The position numbers and the translations under genes are program-made. A stretch of DNA of 64,000 nt from Dicyema japonicum. Taxonomy: Eukaryota > Dicyemida > Rhombozoa > Dicyemidae. Each line of letters starts with the position of its first letter. Position 1 is the first letter of the stretch. The stretch lies in the NCBI GenBank assembly GCA_011109175.1, contig RDEW01000003.1:248001-312000 (forward strand). The letters are read 5' to 3'. This document shows positions 21,741 to 34,596 of this stretch, in pieces. The notes below the pieces were generated by a model, which worked only from the letters and a program-made list of their open reading frames with translations, did no database searches and was not told the DNA's origin.

Positions 21741-21783
21741 TCAATTTTTTAACTTTAACAACTTTATTAGCAAGGAAATTTAA

Positions 21784-24700
21784 AGAGGGAGTTATTTGGC
21801 CTCATGCCGCAAGTCCTGCAAACGCTTGGACTCTTCTCTGCGCTCTCAGACTTCTCTTATCGCTTATTCTGTGCTGCAACATACTAGTCAATGATGGCAT
21901 CTATTTTTAGGTAGTTTTCTATCCTTTTTTCTGCTGCTTCTTTAATCGACATTACTAGCAAATTTTCATTATCATCTAGCTTCTCGTCGAGCCTTTTGTG
22001 TAGGGCAATCTTGATCCCTGCTCTCCTCGATTTTTCAAGAAGCAAAATAAAACGCTCTTTGTATGCAGTGTAATGCCATCTTTCCAATCCATAAAGAAAT
22101 TATGGAATGATCGTACGTGAAAAAATAAATGAAAACATATCCGTTTAGAGTCTCAATTTCCTCATACACAATATCGCATAATGGGCTTTCTTCCTTTTGA
22201 GTTTAAAATCGCACAATGTGCTCCCAGATTTCTCAAAACCTGTTCTGAGATACTTCAAAGAGCTCACAATGTTGATTCCGCATACAAAGTCTCTCTGATT
22301 TTTTACTATTCTGACCAAAGAACCTCATTGCACTAGATTTTTCTTCTGACAGTTTTAACCCATGAAAACCGCACCGGTCTTTTATCTCTTCCATTTTTTA
22401 CCCCAAGATCACCGGATTAGAAATAGTTAAAAGTTAACTACTAACTAAGTGATCCCGGTTTTCCGGGTTCTGGCTCTCGTTCGGGTCTCGAAGATCCAAC
22501 AGAATTGGTAAAACAGGGACAGTCTCATTCTCCATAGATTCCCCGCATTTTCTAGATAGTCAGATATAGAGTGAAATCGGACAGCCGGTTTTCATTGCCC
22601 ACTGTAGAAATGACTTCACTCTCCACCTTAGATGTTCTCTAACATTCAATACGTTATCCACAGTTTTCTTATTATTATTTTCAAGGCAGCAAGTTGTGCG
22701 GCTTCTAATTTTTGAGACGACGATTCAGAAATCATCGAGCTCCAGGAGGACATGCGTAATCGATTACTGCAGTATGTATTGTCTGTAAATTTTCTGTAGT
22801 AAGAAGGTGTTGTGCCCGATTGGTGATCGGGACAAAATTTTCAATGTGTTGGTCCTCCTCCTGACCTTGGTAATAACTTCATTGACGTGTTGGCCGAATG
22901 TCAGGAGAGTATCCAACTTTAATCCTAGTATTGTTGAGACTTATTCATAGGAATTTAATATCCAAACAATTTGATTTTGGGAGAGTATAATGATCTTCTA
23001 TATGTAGAGAAAATTGTTATAAACGACTTTTCTGTAGAAACTCCCAGTCGATTTGATATGAGCCAATGTTACAATATACTAGTATAACTTTGAAGTTTTA
23101 TTACTGCCTTCTCATAGTTAGAGTCTCTCGTCGCAAGAACAATGTCATCTGCGTATGAGAGTATTAATGTAGTGCAAAGAAGGTCATTGGTGTACAAGTT
23201 GAACAGCAGAGGAGAGAGAAGTGAACCTTGAGGGACACCACTCGGCAATAAACGGGAATTAGATTTTCTGTTGTCTGACATCACTTATCCTCTTCTTCCA
23301 TTTAGAAAATTCGACAGCCAATTTTTAATGTTTGGATTTATAAAAGTGTCAGAAATTTTCTCTATAAGTAGTCCGGGACACGGAGTCGAATGCTTTCTTC
23401 AAGTCTATTGAAGCCATTATGGTCCTTTTATGTGGTTTTGGATAGGAGAATCCATCAGATATACTGATTTAATTTTGTTTAGTGAGTCGTAGTAGAATGA
23501 TTTTCACGGAATTCATGCTGGAATACTCGATTTGGTACAATATTTTTGATTCGTGTTAAGATTAATTTTTCCATAATTTGGGACACACGTACATAATATT
23601 GCAATTGGACGATAAGAAGAGGGATCGTTCGCAGGTTTTTTTGGCTTCCGAATTGGTAAAATTATGGATTTGTTCCATATAGAAGGTATCATATTATTGT
23701 TTACAGATAGAGTATAAACGTATGATAGGAATTCGGAGCTTTTCCACTAAGGTGTTTCGGCTCCATCATCGAGACATTGTCAGCAACTCGGGAACGGGAT
23801 TTTTGGCATCCATGACTGCGTTTCGAACTTCTTGCGGAGTAAAGACAATCAAGTCATATGATGGATACAACTTTTTTGTAGACTCTTGTTCCCTCGAGAA
23901 ATTTTTATGGCTGATTGCGACATAGTGTTTCATTAAAATATTTGGGTCGATGTTGCTACATCCCTGTCCGTAGAAGGCTTTCTCAGAGCCTTCATTGCAA
24001 CGTCTCAAATATTTAAGTTTCCTCCATATCAGCGTCTCGGATGTATTTGGCGATAGAGAATCAATAAGTGATGTCCATCGCTTCTTGATTCTAGATTGGG
24101 AAACTTGTTTAATTTGCATATTTAAGTTTTCATTTTTTGGAAATCGTCATTTGATAAATCCTTTTGCTTTTTAATTTATTTCTTTCTCTGATAAGTGTTT
24201 TTGTATGCATATTCCTTTTTTGATGGCATCCCATTGGAATAAATAGTTTTCTTGCTTGGAGTATAATGTCCGTGAAAGTTTTTATCATGTGGTCAATTGA
24301 TGAGATACCAATGTGTAAAATACTTCCATATTGGTGTCGATGTAATTAGAGAAGTTGGACCAATCGCGCTTTCAAAATTTAAAAAAGTGGAATTCTGTCT
24401 GATAAATTTATTTCAGTGTTGATTTTCATCATAATAGGGTTGTGTCACTTTTTAGTTCATATTTTACAGTCCAATTGATAAGGGAAACATTGAGGGGGAA
24501 CATAAGAGAGGTCAGGATGTAGGTTTGTCTCCTGTTCGAGTAAGTGTTCTTGTGTTGCTTTTGGTGTTATTCAATTTCTGGCCAGTAGGTTTCCTCTACT
24601 GTCTGGTTTCTGGCCTTCATACCATAATTGATGTTCGGCATTGATGTCACCGCATAGTAGTTGAGGTTGGAGAAATTCAGTAGGTTAGGGTAATACCCAC

Positions 24701-25416
24701 TTGGACAGGAGCTAGTAAATTGAATATATACATTGACAATATTTATAGTTTTCCTAGGAATTCTAATATGTATGCCGATTAGTTCCAAAGGGTCATTCTC
24801 TGGATATAATTTTCGGATTTTGTTTGAAATATCTTCATATTGAATTTCACTTCTTATTAATGTCATTACTTCTACACCAAGCTTGATCTTCTGTCTTTAC
24901 GGATAATGGAATATCCGGGAAAGTTGGAGTTCGTATGTTTGCTTGTAGCTTTGTCTCTTGGACTAGAGCAATGTCAATTTCATTACTATTGAGTAAGTGG
25001 CGGACTTTCAGCACCTTGTTTCGTATTCCGTTAATATTGATCTGGACCAGGTTGATTTCAGGGCCTGGGTTGGATTCGACGTCCCCACACAAAATTAGAG
25101 CGTACCTGGAAAACCATCCTCCTTCATGGATAGGGAAAGTGCAGTTCTTTTTAACATCATGTGATGCATAACACCACCATGCAAATGAACCACGCGGATT
25201 TTTTTCACCACGGTCATCTAACGATCCTTGCGAATTATAATATATCCATGGAAAGAACTTGATATGGAGACGGAAAGCTATGTTTCTCTGATAAAAGACA
25301 AGATCTACATGATTTTCAGAAAGATCTGTCAGGTGTATCTGATGTGGCATATACCAAGAGAAGAGGTGGCTCGTTTTGGCTATCTAAAGGCAGAAAAAGC
25401 AAAGCAACACAGCTGA
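21784..25416 (-). mobile_element. EN-RT LINE with a 2A-like ribosome-skipping motif
   Basis: On the minus strand the leader ORF (25350-24847) ends with CGDVESNPGP, then INLVQININGIRNKVLKVRH and DIALVQETKL, the start of an AP-endonuclease domain. EN continues at 24866-24567 (IVNVYIQF). An RT fingers region lies at 24119-23766, and the RT palm at 23284-23069 has GVPQGSLLSPLLFNLY and the catalytic SYADDIVLA. Thumb and C-terminal pieces follow at about 22400-21884 (GLKLSEEKSSAMRFFG; YLKIDAIID). Frameshifts between blocks show this copy is degenerate. The order fits a CR1/L2/jockey-type element. Confidence 0.75.
25060..25083 (-). promoter_or_regulatory. 2A-like translational recoding motif (DVESNPGP)
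   Basis: The codons spell DVESNPGP, the core of 2A peptides at which the ribosome skips the Gly-Pro bond. It lies just before the endonuclease domain, as in other 2A-bearing non-LTR retrotransposons, and would separate a ~95-residue leader from the EN-RT protein. Confidence 0.85.
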
Positions 25417-25419
25417 TTG

Positions 25420-26020
25420 TCCGATTCTGTTCAGATAGTCAATTCTGTATAAATCCATATCAGTGTGGACACAAACTTTGAGGTGGGAAACTAAATTTTT
25501 ATCAACATCACAGAAGCTCATTGATGTCTAGATACTATTAGTAAAACCCAGTCGTGGATCGTTTTGATGCGCGACTGAGTGGGTTTGAAAATGCTAACGA
25601 ACTTTGTCACTAAGGTAAGATATCTTTTCAAAGGCATTGGTCGGCGTTTTGCTGAACATCGTGAACTGGTCCCTGATTGGTAGAATTGTTGATTACCAAT
25701 GAAATGGTTCTTAGACAGTCTTTCATTTAATGAGTGATCGATTTATGAAAATAAAGCCAATAAATACAATGCATTCGATATATAGACTATTATTCTTAAT
25801 ATATCATAAACGTGGACAGGAATACGTTAAAGGGTCTTAAAAAGTTGGGAGAATTAGTCGAGAATTTCAGCATCCAAAGTGCCTATATAAATATATATTC
25901 AATCAATAGTATCGAAAGACACTTGAGAATGTACTTGTTATGACAGGCATAATGTCCAAGCATTTCTTCTAAAACTACTTTTTTTAGTAAGCAAAAAAAA
26001 TATGAACGATAAAATAACAA
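25420..26020. other. Intergenic, nothing recognised
   Basis: Sequence between the LINE 5' end and the kinesin stop codon. Only short frames are present, and I see no micro-exon chain. Confidence 0.4.
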
Positions 26021-26024
26021 AAAA

Positions 26025-28145
26025 CTATTTCTTTTTCTTTACACTTTTTACATTATTTTCGCCAATAGCCATATGTAGTTTTTCTTCCTGAGTTTTTTTC
26101 TCCAAAAACTCAGAAATTTTCTCTGCAAATAACAACTCATATATTAACCGGTAAAATTGGAATTTAAAATCCTATTCATCTCCAGCATTTTAGAAACGTA
26201 ACTAATAAAGCGGTCAGTCGCCACAAAGTAGGGACTAGAAATCTTCTCATACATCTTCCTCAACTGAGTCGTCGAATCGGTCATCACAGACATCCATTCA
26301 AGAGTTTGTTGATTTATAACGTCCTCACATGATTCTAACTGCTGCATTACTTCCTGGTGTTCTGCCCATTGGTCAGGAAGGTCAGCCTAGGAGTTAAATT
26401 AGATCTCACATTAGTAAAGGAGACGTATTTCAAGTCGCTTCCCACCTCCTCCGTTGCCACATGAGAATAAGAATCAATCTCATTGATGCTACCAAATCAA
26501 ACAGAATGTTAACAAATCAGCATATCTTAGCGAATTTAACGTCTGCTTGGTCGAAATCTGAGTTGGAGAAACAGTCGTTATCTAAAGTGAACAAAACTAA
26601 ACATACCATGCATGTTTTTGTTCTATCCCCCATAAAACAGTCACGTAAAATTGAAGTTAATTTACTAGTCCTAAAAGGCACGTGGGGCCATTTGTGAACA
26701 AGTGCCCTTATACATTCCTTCAGTTATTCTAATTAAATACCTTTAAGGCCAAAAGACTGGTATTAATGTCAGACGCCTCCCTTCGTATATTAAAGTCGTT
26801 ACTGTTCATATCAGCTGCTCTCTCATTCCCAGCCAGGTCAATGAGGGAGATTTTCCCAAAAATATCAGTGGATTTGGGTTTCTTCAGCACAATTTGAAGG
26901 ATTGCGTGGGAACGGGAAGAGTTGGAGTTCAGTGTGGTCTGTCCAGCAGAACTAAAAATATTCGCCCACAAATACCGCGAAGAAGTCCCTTTATTAATGT
27001 AACGAATGATCTCTTCTACATCCTTGACTTGTATTTCAGTAAGGCCAACAACATGAAAGACCTTCTTGTCCACCAGCAGTCTCAGCTGGGAGTTCTTTTT
27101 CAACAAGTCCAATATTTTGCAGTTATAGAGTTCAAAGAAACTGACAAAAACGTCGTATTTGTTATTTACTCGCTGAAACAAGTCACGTGCTCAAATAAAC
27201 AAACAAACAACCCACAAAATTATAAATTCCTTCCACTTTGCCACGTTGTCCTTCCATGGTCTAAAATTAGCTAATAATGTCTACATAAGTCTTCCCACTC
27301 CCAGTCTGTCCATACGTGAAGCACGTAGCCTGTCCTCCCATGCACATACATTTCAACAGGGGTTGTACTGAAAATCTGAAATAGAACGACAAGCTCCCTA
27401 CTTGTATACCACATCGTTAGTGATGTTTTCATCGAAGGCATAATCACACTTGAATGTGTGGTTCTCCAAATACTCAGTCTGGTCTACCTTCTGTTTTTGT
27501 TCGTGGACCACAACTGTGTTTTTATCACGAATCGTTAAAACATCAACGTCTCCACGGGAAATCTCTGTAGTTAACGGAGCAAGAACCATTGAATGAGATG
27601 GGTCGTTTACGAACACAGACAAAAAATGCCCCACTCTCATGGACGTCGTCATATTTGAGCGATTTTATCTCTGAATTATTACGATAATCACTAATTGTTA
27701 ACTTTTTAATGCAACTTTATCTTTTTGACAAGAGATTTGTGTTTAGAGGGGACGTTTGCAGCTTTCAGAGCCTTCACATTGGCCCTGCGTTCCTCTCTCT
27801 TCTTCTCTATCTGTTCAATTTGACAGACGACTGGGGACTTTTTGCAGACGGAAGGCTGTCTCGAACGGATTAAGTCCTTTTTGGAATTTTGATCTAATCG
27901 GCTTTTACTCAGCAAGTCAGGATTCATAGAGAACAGTTCCGACAACACGATCTAAAATTAGGGAAATGCCACTTCTTTCTCCAGGTTAGCGTTACCCTCA
28001 GTGAAAGCCACCAGAACCATGCCTTCTTCCTCCCTTACTAAGACTATTCTGGCCTCATGGGTTTTCCCTGTAAATTAAGTCCAATATGTTTACCATTTGA
28101 ACGCCTTATTAAAACAGTAAGTCCCTCAGATAAACAAGAGGCCAT
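26025..28145 (-). CDS. KIF2: Kinesin-13 (KIF2/MCAK family) microtubule depolymerase
   Basis: Start ATG at 28145 gives [19 protein letters not shown], the kinesin-13 N-terminal globular region, continuing with [13 protein letters not shown]. The neck follows ([20 protein letters not shown]), then [31 protein letters not shown], the P-loop GQTGSGKT (27288-27311), [26 protein letters not shown] and [19 protein letters not shown]-terminal helical tail ends in a lysine-rich stretch at 26025. About ten introns of 21-42 nt were placed by restoring the family's reading. Switch motifs and the Walker A box are intact. Kinesin-13s depolymerise microtubule ends at spindle and cilia rather than walk. A LINE lies just upstream at 28250. 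Confidence 0.92.
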
Positions 28146-28249
28146 TCATAAATCTAGGCAATTTTATTTTAATTTAATTTTATTTTTTAATTAAATTATA
28201 TTTATTTTCTAATTATAACTACCCGATAATCGTCTCAATATTAAAAGTC

Positions 28250-29315
28250 AATTTTGAAAAATTATTTTATTGCTTGAGCAAATATAGGATGAATCGTCAG
28301 TTAGGATAATCAGACTACTACTTGCGAACACAAGACTATCTGTGAGGACAGAAGGAGCAACTTCCCGCAGTTTCAAAACAACGATTGGGACACCCCAGGG
28401 TGATTTCCTCTCCCCTTTACTATTCACCATATACCTTGAATCTGCACTCCGCGACCTCCGTAAATGCTATATAGGAGACATAGAAGAGACATCTTATGCT
28501 GATGATGTGGATTTTGTATCACGGGATGTGACCGCACTCCAACACCTGCTAGAAAATGCATATGCGGAGCTTGAAAAATGGTTTCTCAGCGTAAATGTTA
28601 ACAAAACTGAAATTACGGAAATCAAAAGAGAAGACGATATTACTCATGAAAGATGGAGACGTACTAATAAGCTCGGCTCTCTACTAGGAGACTCTGAAGA
28701 TGTACTAAGGAGGAAAACACTGGCAAATGCGGCAATGGCTAAACTGAAAAAAGGATGGCTAAGGGCCAAAGGACTTGGAATTGACATCAGATGCAGGCTT
28801 TACAACGCGTTTGTGAAACCGATCCTACTGTATAACGCTGGGACATGGGGAAGTTCCTTCAAAGAACTATCAAAACTGGATTCGTTCCATAGAAGGCAAC
28901 TAAGAAGCTTACTCGGAATGGAGTGGCCACGTAGAATATCAACCACTGGTATCTACAACAAGTGTATGTGTTCTTACATCAGCAAGGATGTGATAGATGC
29001 CCGGTGGAGGCTATTTGGGCATGTACTAAGAATGAACCCGGACGCATCCGCTAACAAAGCGATGGAAGATTACTTTGACAGATGCGAAAAACCCTTCCGC
29101 GGACGACCTAGATCGACACTTCCGACAGCCCTAAACAAATACTTAAATCGTGTGAGAAAAAATCTAAAGACGGGAGACGACCTGGACGAATTGAGATCAC
29201 TCGCATTCGACAGAGGAAAATGGAAAAGACTAACTATAAATATTGTTTCTTTGAGTGTTGCACATGCGGGGCTATAATCATTATGGCTTTCGTGAAAGTG
29301 CTTTAATAATAATAA
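28250..29315 (+). mobile_element. LINE RT and C-terminal domain with (TAA)n tail
   Basis: One open frame (28342-29274, 311 codons) contains TPQGDFLSPLLFTIYLE, the catalytic SYADDVDFV, a template-primer region (WFLSVNVNKTE) and a C-terminal FGHVLRMN...RGRPRSTL block typical of RTE/craniofacial-type LINE ends. It is truncated at the 5' side: no endonuclease or RT fingers. The 3' end ATGGCTTTCGTGAAAGTGC then TTTAATAATAATAA is shared with the SINE at 34097-34426, which suggests this lineage supplies the machinery for that SINE. The open frame indicates recent insertion. Confidence 0.8.
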
Positions 29316-29439
29316 AGGTCTGGGCTCATAAGAATAGCATAATATTAGTGTTCCCCAATAACTTTCAAAAATAACTCAATTGTAGTCATCACAAAAAACT
29401 TAGATCAATAAAATATTACATTTTACATAATTTTTTATT

Positions 29440-30545
29440 CAATAAAATTTATTGCGTAACAAAACAATCAAAATAATCCAACTTAAAAATTGATTCCCTG
29501 ATAACTGCCTGAAAAATCTTTTGGAACGGCAACTCATCACTCACTTTCAAAGCCATAGACCCAAGCGGTCTTGGAAAAGAGACCGTCTTGGGCTATAAGA
29601 CTCTGTTTGTTTTTATGACAATGAGCTGCATGTGGAATCTAGTGAGGACGCTGTCGTATTTTCTTATTTTGGAATGCTCGTGCTGCCTTAAATTATAATA
29701 TTTTTTTGTGAGAATGATTTGTTTAGTTAATTCGAACTGATAATCCCGCGACATAAAGTTGCCTCTCAACTTGAATCAACTGAGGGCAGGGGTGTGGCAA
29801 AGCTTTCTGCTGCCCGGGACGAGTGTATGATAATGAAGCATCATCGTTTACCAACTTTGAAATTCCTTCGTCTATGACTTTAATGGTGAATATATCAGCC
29901 ATTTCATATGCTAACGCGCACCATTGCTTGAAAAAGTTTCAAACCAATGCTTAAAAAGTGATCTTCCTTCTTTTTCAGCAAAAGGACCTTCCTGGTGTAA
30001 GTGATTTGTTGTCAACACTAGAGGTGCGTTCCAACCATCGTCAATTGGTTGTTTTCTTGAACAGGACGCCCTCCTGAGTGAGCCGATTTCCGAGGCATAT
30101 AACCATCAACTGGATTATGAGGCGCTCTCTTGAGGCAACTGAATTCCCTTCGTCTTTGGAATCGGTGGGCCTGGATCGTGTGATGGAAAGCGTCCAGACG
30201 GGGTAACTGTCTTTCCCTTCTGTCGAGTGAAATGCTTGATTTGGGCCTTTTCCCAGTCGAGACTGGCTGGTTCAGCATTGAAAGCTGGGAGGCTGTTCGG
30301 ACTTATGAGAATTTCAAGATAAAAAAAATACAACAGCCAGCCCATTGTTGTCGAGACGAGTGGAGTCTTCGAGCCCAAGACGGTCTCTTTATAAGATCCC
30401 TTGGACCAATGATTTCGAAAGTCAACAATTAGCGTCGGGAAACCGAATGGTTGTCCAAAGGATTTCTCTGGCAGTTATCAGGAGAAACAACTATTCCATT
30501 CTATTAGCTGGATTATTTTGATTGTCTTGTTTCTTAATAAATTCT
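29440..30545. mobile_element. Two head-to-head LINE 3' fragments
   Basis: A minus-strand copy ends at about 29440 and a plus-strand copy at about 30545. Both contain CCAAGACGGTCTCTTT, CAGGCAGTTATCAGG and GGATTATTTTGATTGT in opposite orientation. The plus copy reads PIVVETSGVFEPKTVSL, resembling PVAVETSGVIGSRSLAL of the 9.5-kb LINE, so both derive from the C-terminal end of a related element. The minus copy keeps an open stretch, ADIFTIKVIDEGISKLVN. Confidence 0.55.
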
Positions 30546-30609
30546 TTTTTTCTAAAAATTTTTTTTTGTAAAATTATATTTAATTATCAAAACGCATAAA
30601 TAATTAATT

Positions 30610-30712
30610 AACACAGCCATCCATCTAAAGTGGACCCCGCCGACATTATCGATGTTGCGTTGCTTCTCACGATTGCAACAGAGATCAACTGGAGAAGCCT
30701 AAAAAATTAAAT
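30610..30712. repeat. Dispersed ~95-bp repeat, copy 2
   Basis: Reverse complement of 1632-1726 (for example CACGATTGCAACAGAGATCA and CACAGCCATCCATC). Here it is not followed by the MITE end, so it represents the empty-site version of that host repeat. Confidence 0.7.
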
Positions 30713-30719
30713 AGAATTG

Positions 30720-31785
30720 TTTGTATAAAAATTTGAAAGGTCTCTATATTTTTTGGCATTCAGTCAGATGTCTTTTTCCATTAAAATGTTGATCGATGTA
30801 GTATTTTTTAGTTCGTTACATGGAGACAAGTTCTGGTACGCTGGAACGAGTAATCGGGAATCATTTTTTTCATCAAATTTGCATCCTGATTATCGACATA
30901 AAGTTAGAGTTCTGTTTTCACTGGATTTCTGAATTCCCTCTCGGATGACATGGGTTCAAAAACAGTTCTGTTCATGGGTTCAAAAACAGAAGACTGTAGC
31001 AAGGAAGCACAGCCGTCGCCTTATGCTACGCAAGCCTGACATCGTCGTCATAACAAGAAGGTAACTGACTGTGCTTCATCACAAAAAAGCGATAAGAGAA
31101 TTCATAGGAAACTCACCAGTCATCGATTAAAACCAGTTCACTTAAAGTCTTCAGCGCTGTCAATAGAACATGATGATCACTAGCAGTCGATCCTGTCTAT
31201 GATGAAAAATACATAAAGAAAAAAGTGAGTATAACTTAATAATATGAACTCTATGGCTTGGATCTGCTTCAGGAACTTCCCCTGGAATAACCCAGCCGAA
31301 TAAAGGAGAGAAAATTATCCTTTTCGCTTCTATTTTGCAGAGGGAACCTCCCTAAACAAGTGGATTACGTCAGTTTAACGAGGAAAAGAAAAAACAACAT
31401 ATAGAAGAATTCTTTAACTTAATGACTAGTTGGGGATCGAATAAAAATCAAGAATAGAAAATATAAAAAAAAATCTGGGAAAATTCCCCATTATTTACTT
31501 AAGAACATTCGAGAACTAACAAATATTCTATTACTCCTTTGAATAGGCTCATGCTGAATAGACTCATGTAAGCTTTCCACTTTGCAACTGATCACCAGTT
31601 GGTGTCTTTAAATTGTGCAAAAGAGTTATTTTTACATTTTATTGATTCTCTGCATCCCCTTTCAAGGAGGGTAGAAAGATTTTGATATGAAAATTAGCGA
31701 CGGCAAATGAGGTTTTTAATATTTTCTGAGATTCTTATAGCCTTCACTTTTTTATTAAATACATATCACTTTTTTTCCCACAAAA
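30720..31785. other. Intergenic, nothing recognised
   Basis: No long frame, no micro-exon chain that I could assemble, and no transposon motif. Includes near-duplicate phrases around 30955-30985 (GGGTTCAAAAACAG occurs twice). Confidence 0.35.
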
Positions 31786-31789
31786 GGAA

Positions 31790-33420
31790 CAAAATTCAGC
31801 ATTGAGACCCATAACAGACTGTTTAAAACCATCTCCTGTTGATCACTTACACTGGGAGTCGAAGATCTTGCTATCGAGCGATTACCTTGCAGAGCTTAGC
31901 ACATCTCCAACAATCACTTGATCTCAACAACAAAATTTTTCCACTACTCAAATCGGATGACCGTAGGCATATCCACAGGACCCTCACTGACTTCCAAAGA
32001 ACATTAAGAAAATCTCACCTCAGGCGAAAGACCGAACCTGGACCAAAAGTTTACGTGACTTTGTCTCGTACGGATCCTCAAAGACAGAAAGATACTGAAG
32101 CCCAGAGCTTTTGAGATTAACGCTTCAGAATTGCTACTCCGGAGGATCGTCAGAGTGGAAATTCCAAGCATGCGTTATAGAACTCATCCATCTCTTGCTG
32201 GAGTAGTTCAGGATCTCTTTGCCTTTTCTAAGTCACCAGGACTCGACGTGAATGAGGTGGATCTCTGTGAGTGTCCTGTCTTATCAACTCTCTTTTGAAG
32301 GTTGCATGTCTCTGTTATCGAAATGGGGTTATTAGTTAAATAGAAGACTGCAATCGGTCTCACCGTTGTGATGTTTGAAAAAGTCTTAAATTCCTTATCT
32401 TCCGAACAGGATGGACAAGCAAGGACGGCCTATGTCTATACGAATCAGGAACGTTGAAAACCGTCCAATTAAATATCAGCCAAGACAAGATATTAAACTG
32501 AAGAACCTTGCGAAAAGACATCATGTCTCACCGCTAATATTGACATTCTAGAATACATACCCTCAACATAGAAATAACCAAAACGTCAAAGATAGAGTGG
32601 CAAAGTTAACTAAGGTCGTCATTGAAAACCTATTTTTGAAAAGTTGTGGAAATCGATTAGGTCTCTCGAGAAATCTAACAACGAGCCACTTAACATGCAC
32701 ATCCATCCAAACTCCTTAATGAGATATCATGCCTCGATAAGACACAAAGATTTTTCAAGACACCACCTTGTGTACCTTAAAAAATCAAACCAAAAAGATC
32801 CAAATGCTAAGTTCGCCAGGTAATTGACTCGCACTCCAGAGTCTCATGTTCCACCTTGACCAAGGAGCTGAGGCATTTGGGTCTCTGACATAGAACTCTT
32901 AGTTTCCATATTTACTAAATCCATCAACTTGAATCATATCCCAAGAATATGAAAGAAATCCTTTATTAAATCAACAAAATAGACAAACTGTTAATGAGCC
33001 TCTCCCATACAACTCTCCTCCAGAATCCTGAAGAGACTTTCATGAGTATAAGATGTGGGTAATCTGTAAGAACTTGAAATCAAAGATCATCTCCTGGCAA
33101 ACGGAGTTCCTCAGGAGCTCCTCTTTCGTCGGTTCTGTTCAACCTAGTCATGTCGCAAAACTGCATCCTGTTATCCTATGTGGACAATATTGTAATTGCT
33201 GCCAGAAATAAAGATTTCCAACACCCACTTTGATCATACAATAAATACTGGATACTCTGAATTATGGTTCGTTTAACTACACTTAACGTTTCCTCAACAA
33301 AGTCTTTCGTGTGTATTAGGGACTACACCATCAAGAATCCTTCCTGATAACGCGATTATTCCAACGTAATCCCAAACCAAAATTTAAACTTAAAGATGGC
33401 AGCACTCCCCCTATGCGGAG
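31790..33420 (+). pseudogene. Jockey-like LINE debris
   Basis: 31790-32110 gives ALRPITDCLKPSPVDHLHWE, the same thumb-region block as at 13640. 32600-33400 gives scattered RT pieces, notably LSYVDNIVIAARNKDF (catalytic box with Asn for the second Asp). Stops throughout. At least two fragments are joined out of natural order. Confidence 0.55.
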
Positions 33421-33544
33421 TGTTTGCCACTGACTCATTAAAAATATAGAACAAATCCTAACCAAAATTTTTTTTCAAACCATAGACCCTATTGTCGATA
33501 AGCTAGACACACTCACCCTATGCGGCATTTTTGATACATTTGTA

Positions 33545-33880
33545 ATTTATTTATTAACCCCGGATACACCGAGAAAGAAGTTAAAGTAAACAACTAATTA
33601 AGTGTATCTAGTTTCCACTTCTACAGAAACAAAATCCATCCGGAATCAGCATAAAGGTAAGACGTCCATTGCATGCAGTTGTGAGAACCCCTCCAGTGGA
33701 GTGGGGAGAGCAAATGATCCTTTTTCGTGCCGGCCTGACACTGGGCGTCACCTAGACAGGTGGATCACATGACGCCACTCTAATAGGAAGAGAGAAGAAA
33801 AAGAAACAAGCTAACAGAAAACTTCAATCAATTAACCACGCAGCACCACATGACGCCACGCGGTTTTCACCAAATAAGGC
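33545..33880 (-). repeat. Interspersed repeat family R1, near full-length inverted copy
   Basis: Reverse complement of 3235-3565 along essentially its whole length, from TTATTAACCCCGGATACACC to GACGCCACGCGG. Best partner for defining the consensus. Confidence 0.8.
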
Positions 33881-34096
33881 TCTACATTTGTAATTAATTT
33901 TTTCAATTAATTTTTGTTTTCTTTTAATATTTTAAAACAAATTTATTTAAACAAAAAATTAAGTGTCAATTTTTTTGAGTCTTGAGATATGTATGCCTTT
34001 TAGTTCTGCCCCATCTTTAGATCGGATTTTGCATATTTCGTGTATGGCTTCAATGATCAAATATTTCTTAGGCAAAATTTGATCACATAGTGCACA

Positions 34097-34426
34097 GCCG
34101 GGTGGCTTAGTGGTTAGGTGTCGGCTTAAGTGGCTTAGGCTACGGGTTCGAATCTTGCTGCTGCTCACCTGGTGGAAGGTTCCACGCATCTACGATGCAG
34201 AAATGGTTTGACGAGTGACGCCGTCATCAGTGAATACTCACTGCGGAACTGGATTTGTCTAGAAAGGACACTCACACAAGAAAAAAAAAAAAAAGAAGTG
34301 AAGATCATTCCTTGGTTCTACGATTAGTTAAAATTAACTGTTCTTTACTTAAATAAAGTGTGTGTCCTGCCTATGCGGAGCTATAAAATACTATGGCTCT
34401 CGTGAAAAGGCTTTATTATTATTATT
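34097..34426 (+). mobile_element. tRNA-related SINE, copy 1, with 10-bp TSD
   Basis: Flanked by the direct repeat ATAGTGCACA (34087-34096 and 34427-34436). The head carries A-box-like TGGCTTAGTGG (34103-34113) and a perfect B box GGTTCGAATC (34145-34154), 31 bases between them, so it derives from a tRNA-like RNA polymerase III unit. A conserved body (CATCTACGATGC, CAGTGAATACTCACTGCGGA) and an internal A-run follow. The terminal ~50 bases match the 3' end of the LINE at 28250-29315. The acceptor arms do not pair, so this is not a functional tRNA. Confidence 0.85.
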
Positions 34427-34596
34427 ATAGTGCACATCGTCTATTTTTTGGATTTGCATCTTCATCTTGCCTCAGGAGTATATTAGTCCCCCACGTTGAT
34501 AATTTCTTCATCGAACTTCATTTTCGACGTTCTTGCATTTTATGCCTTCGCATTGTAGCATGACATAGGCTTCTTTGCGTGCTTCTTCTGTGACAT

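Noticed and set aside
34097-34200. Functional tRNA gene
   Set aside because: A and B boxes are good but the acceptor and anticodon arms do not pair; flanking TSDs, body and LINE-like tail show a SINE.
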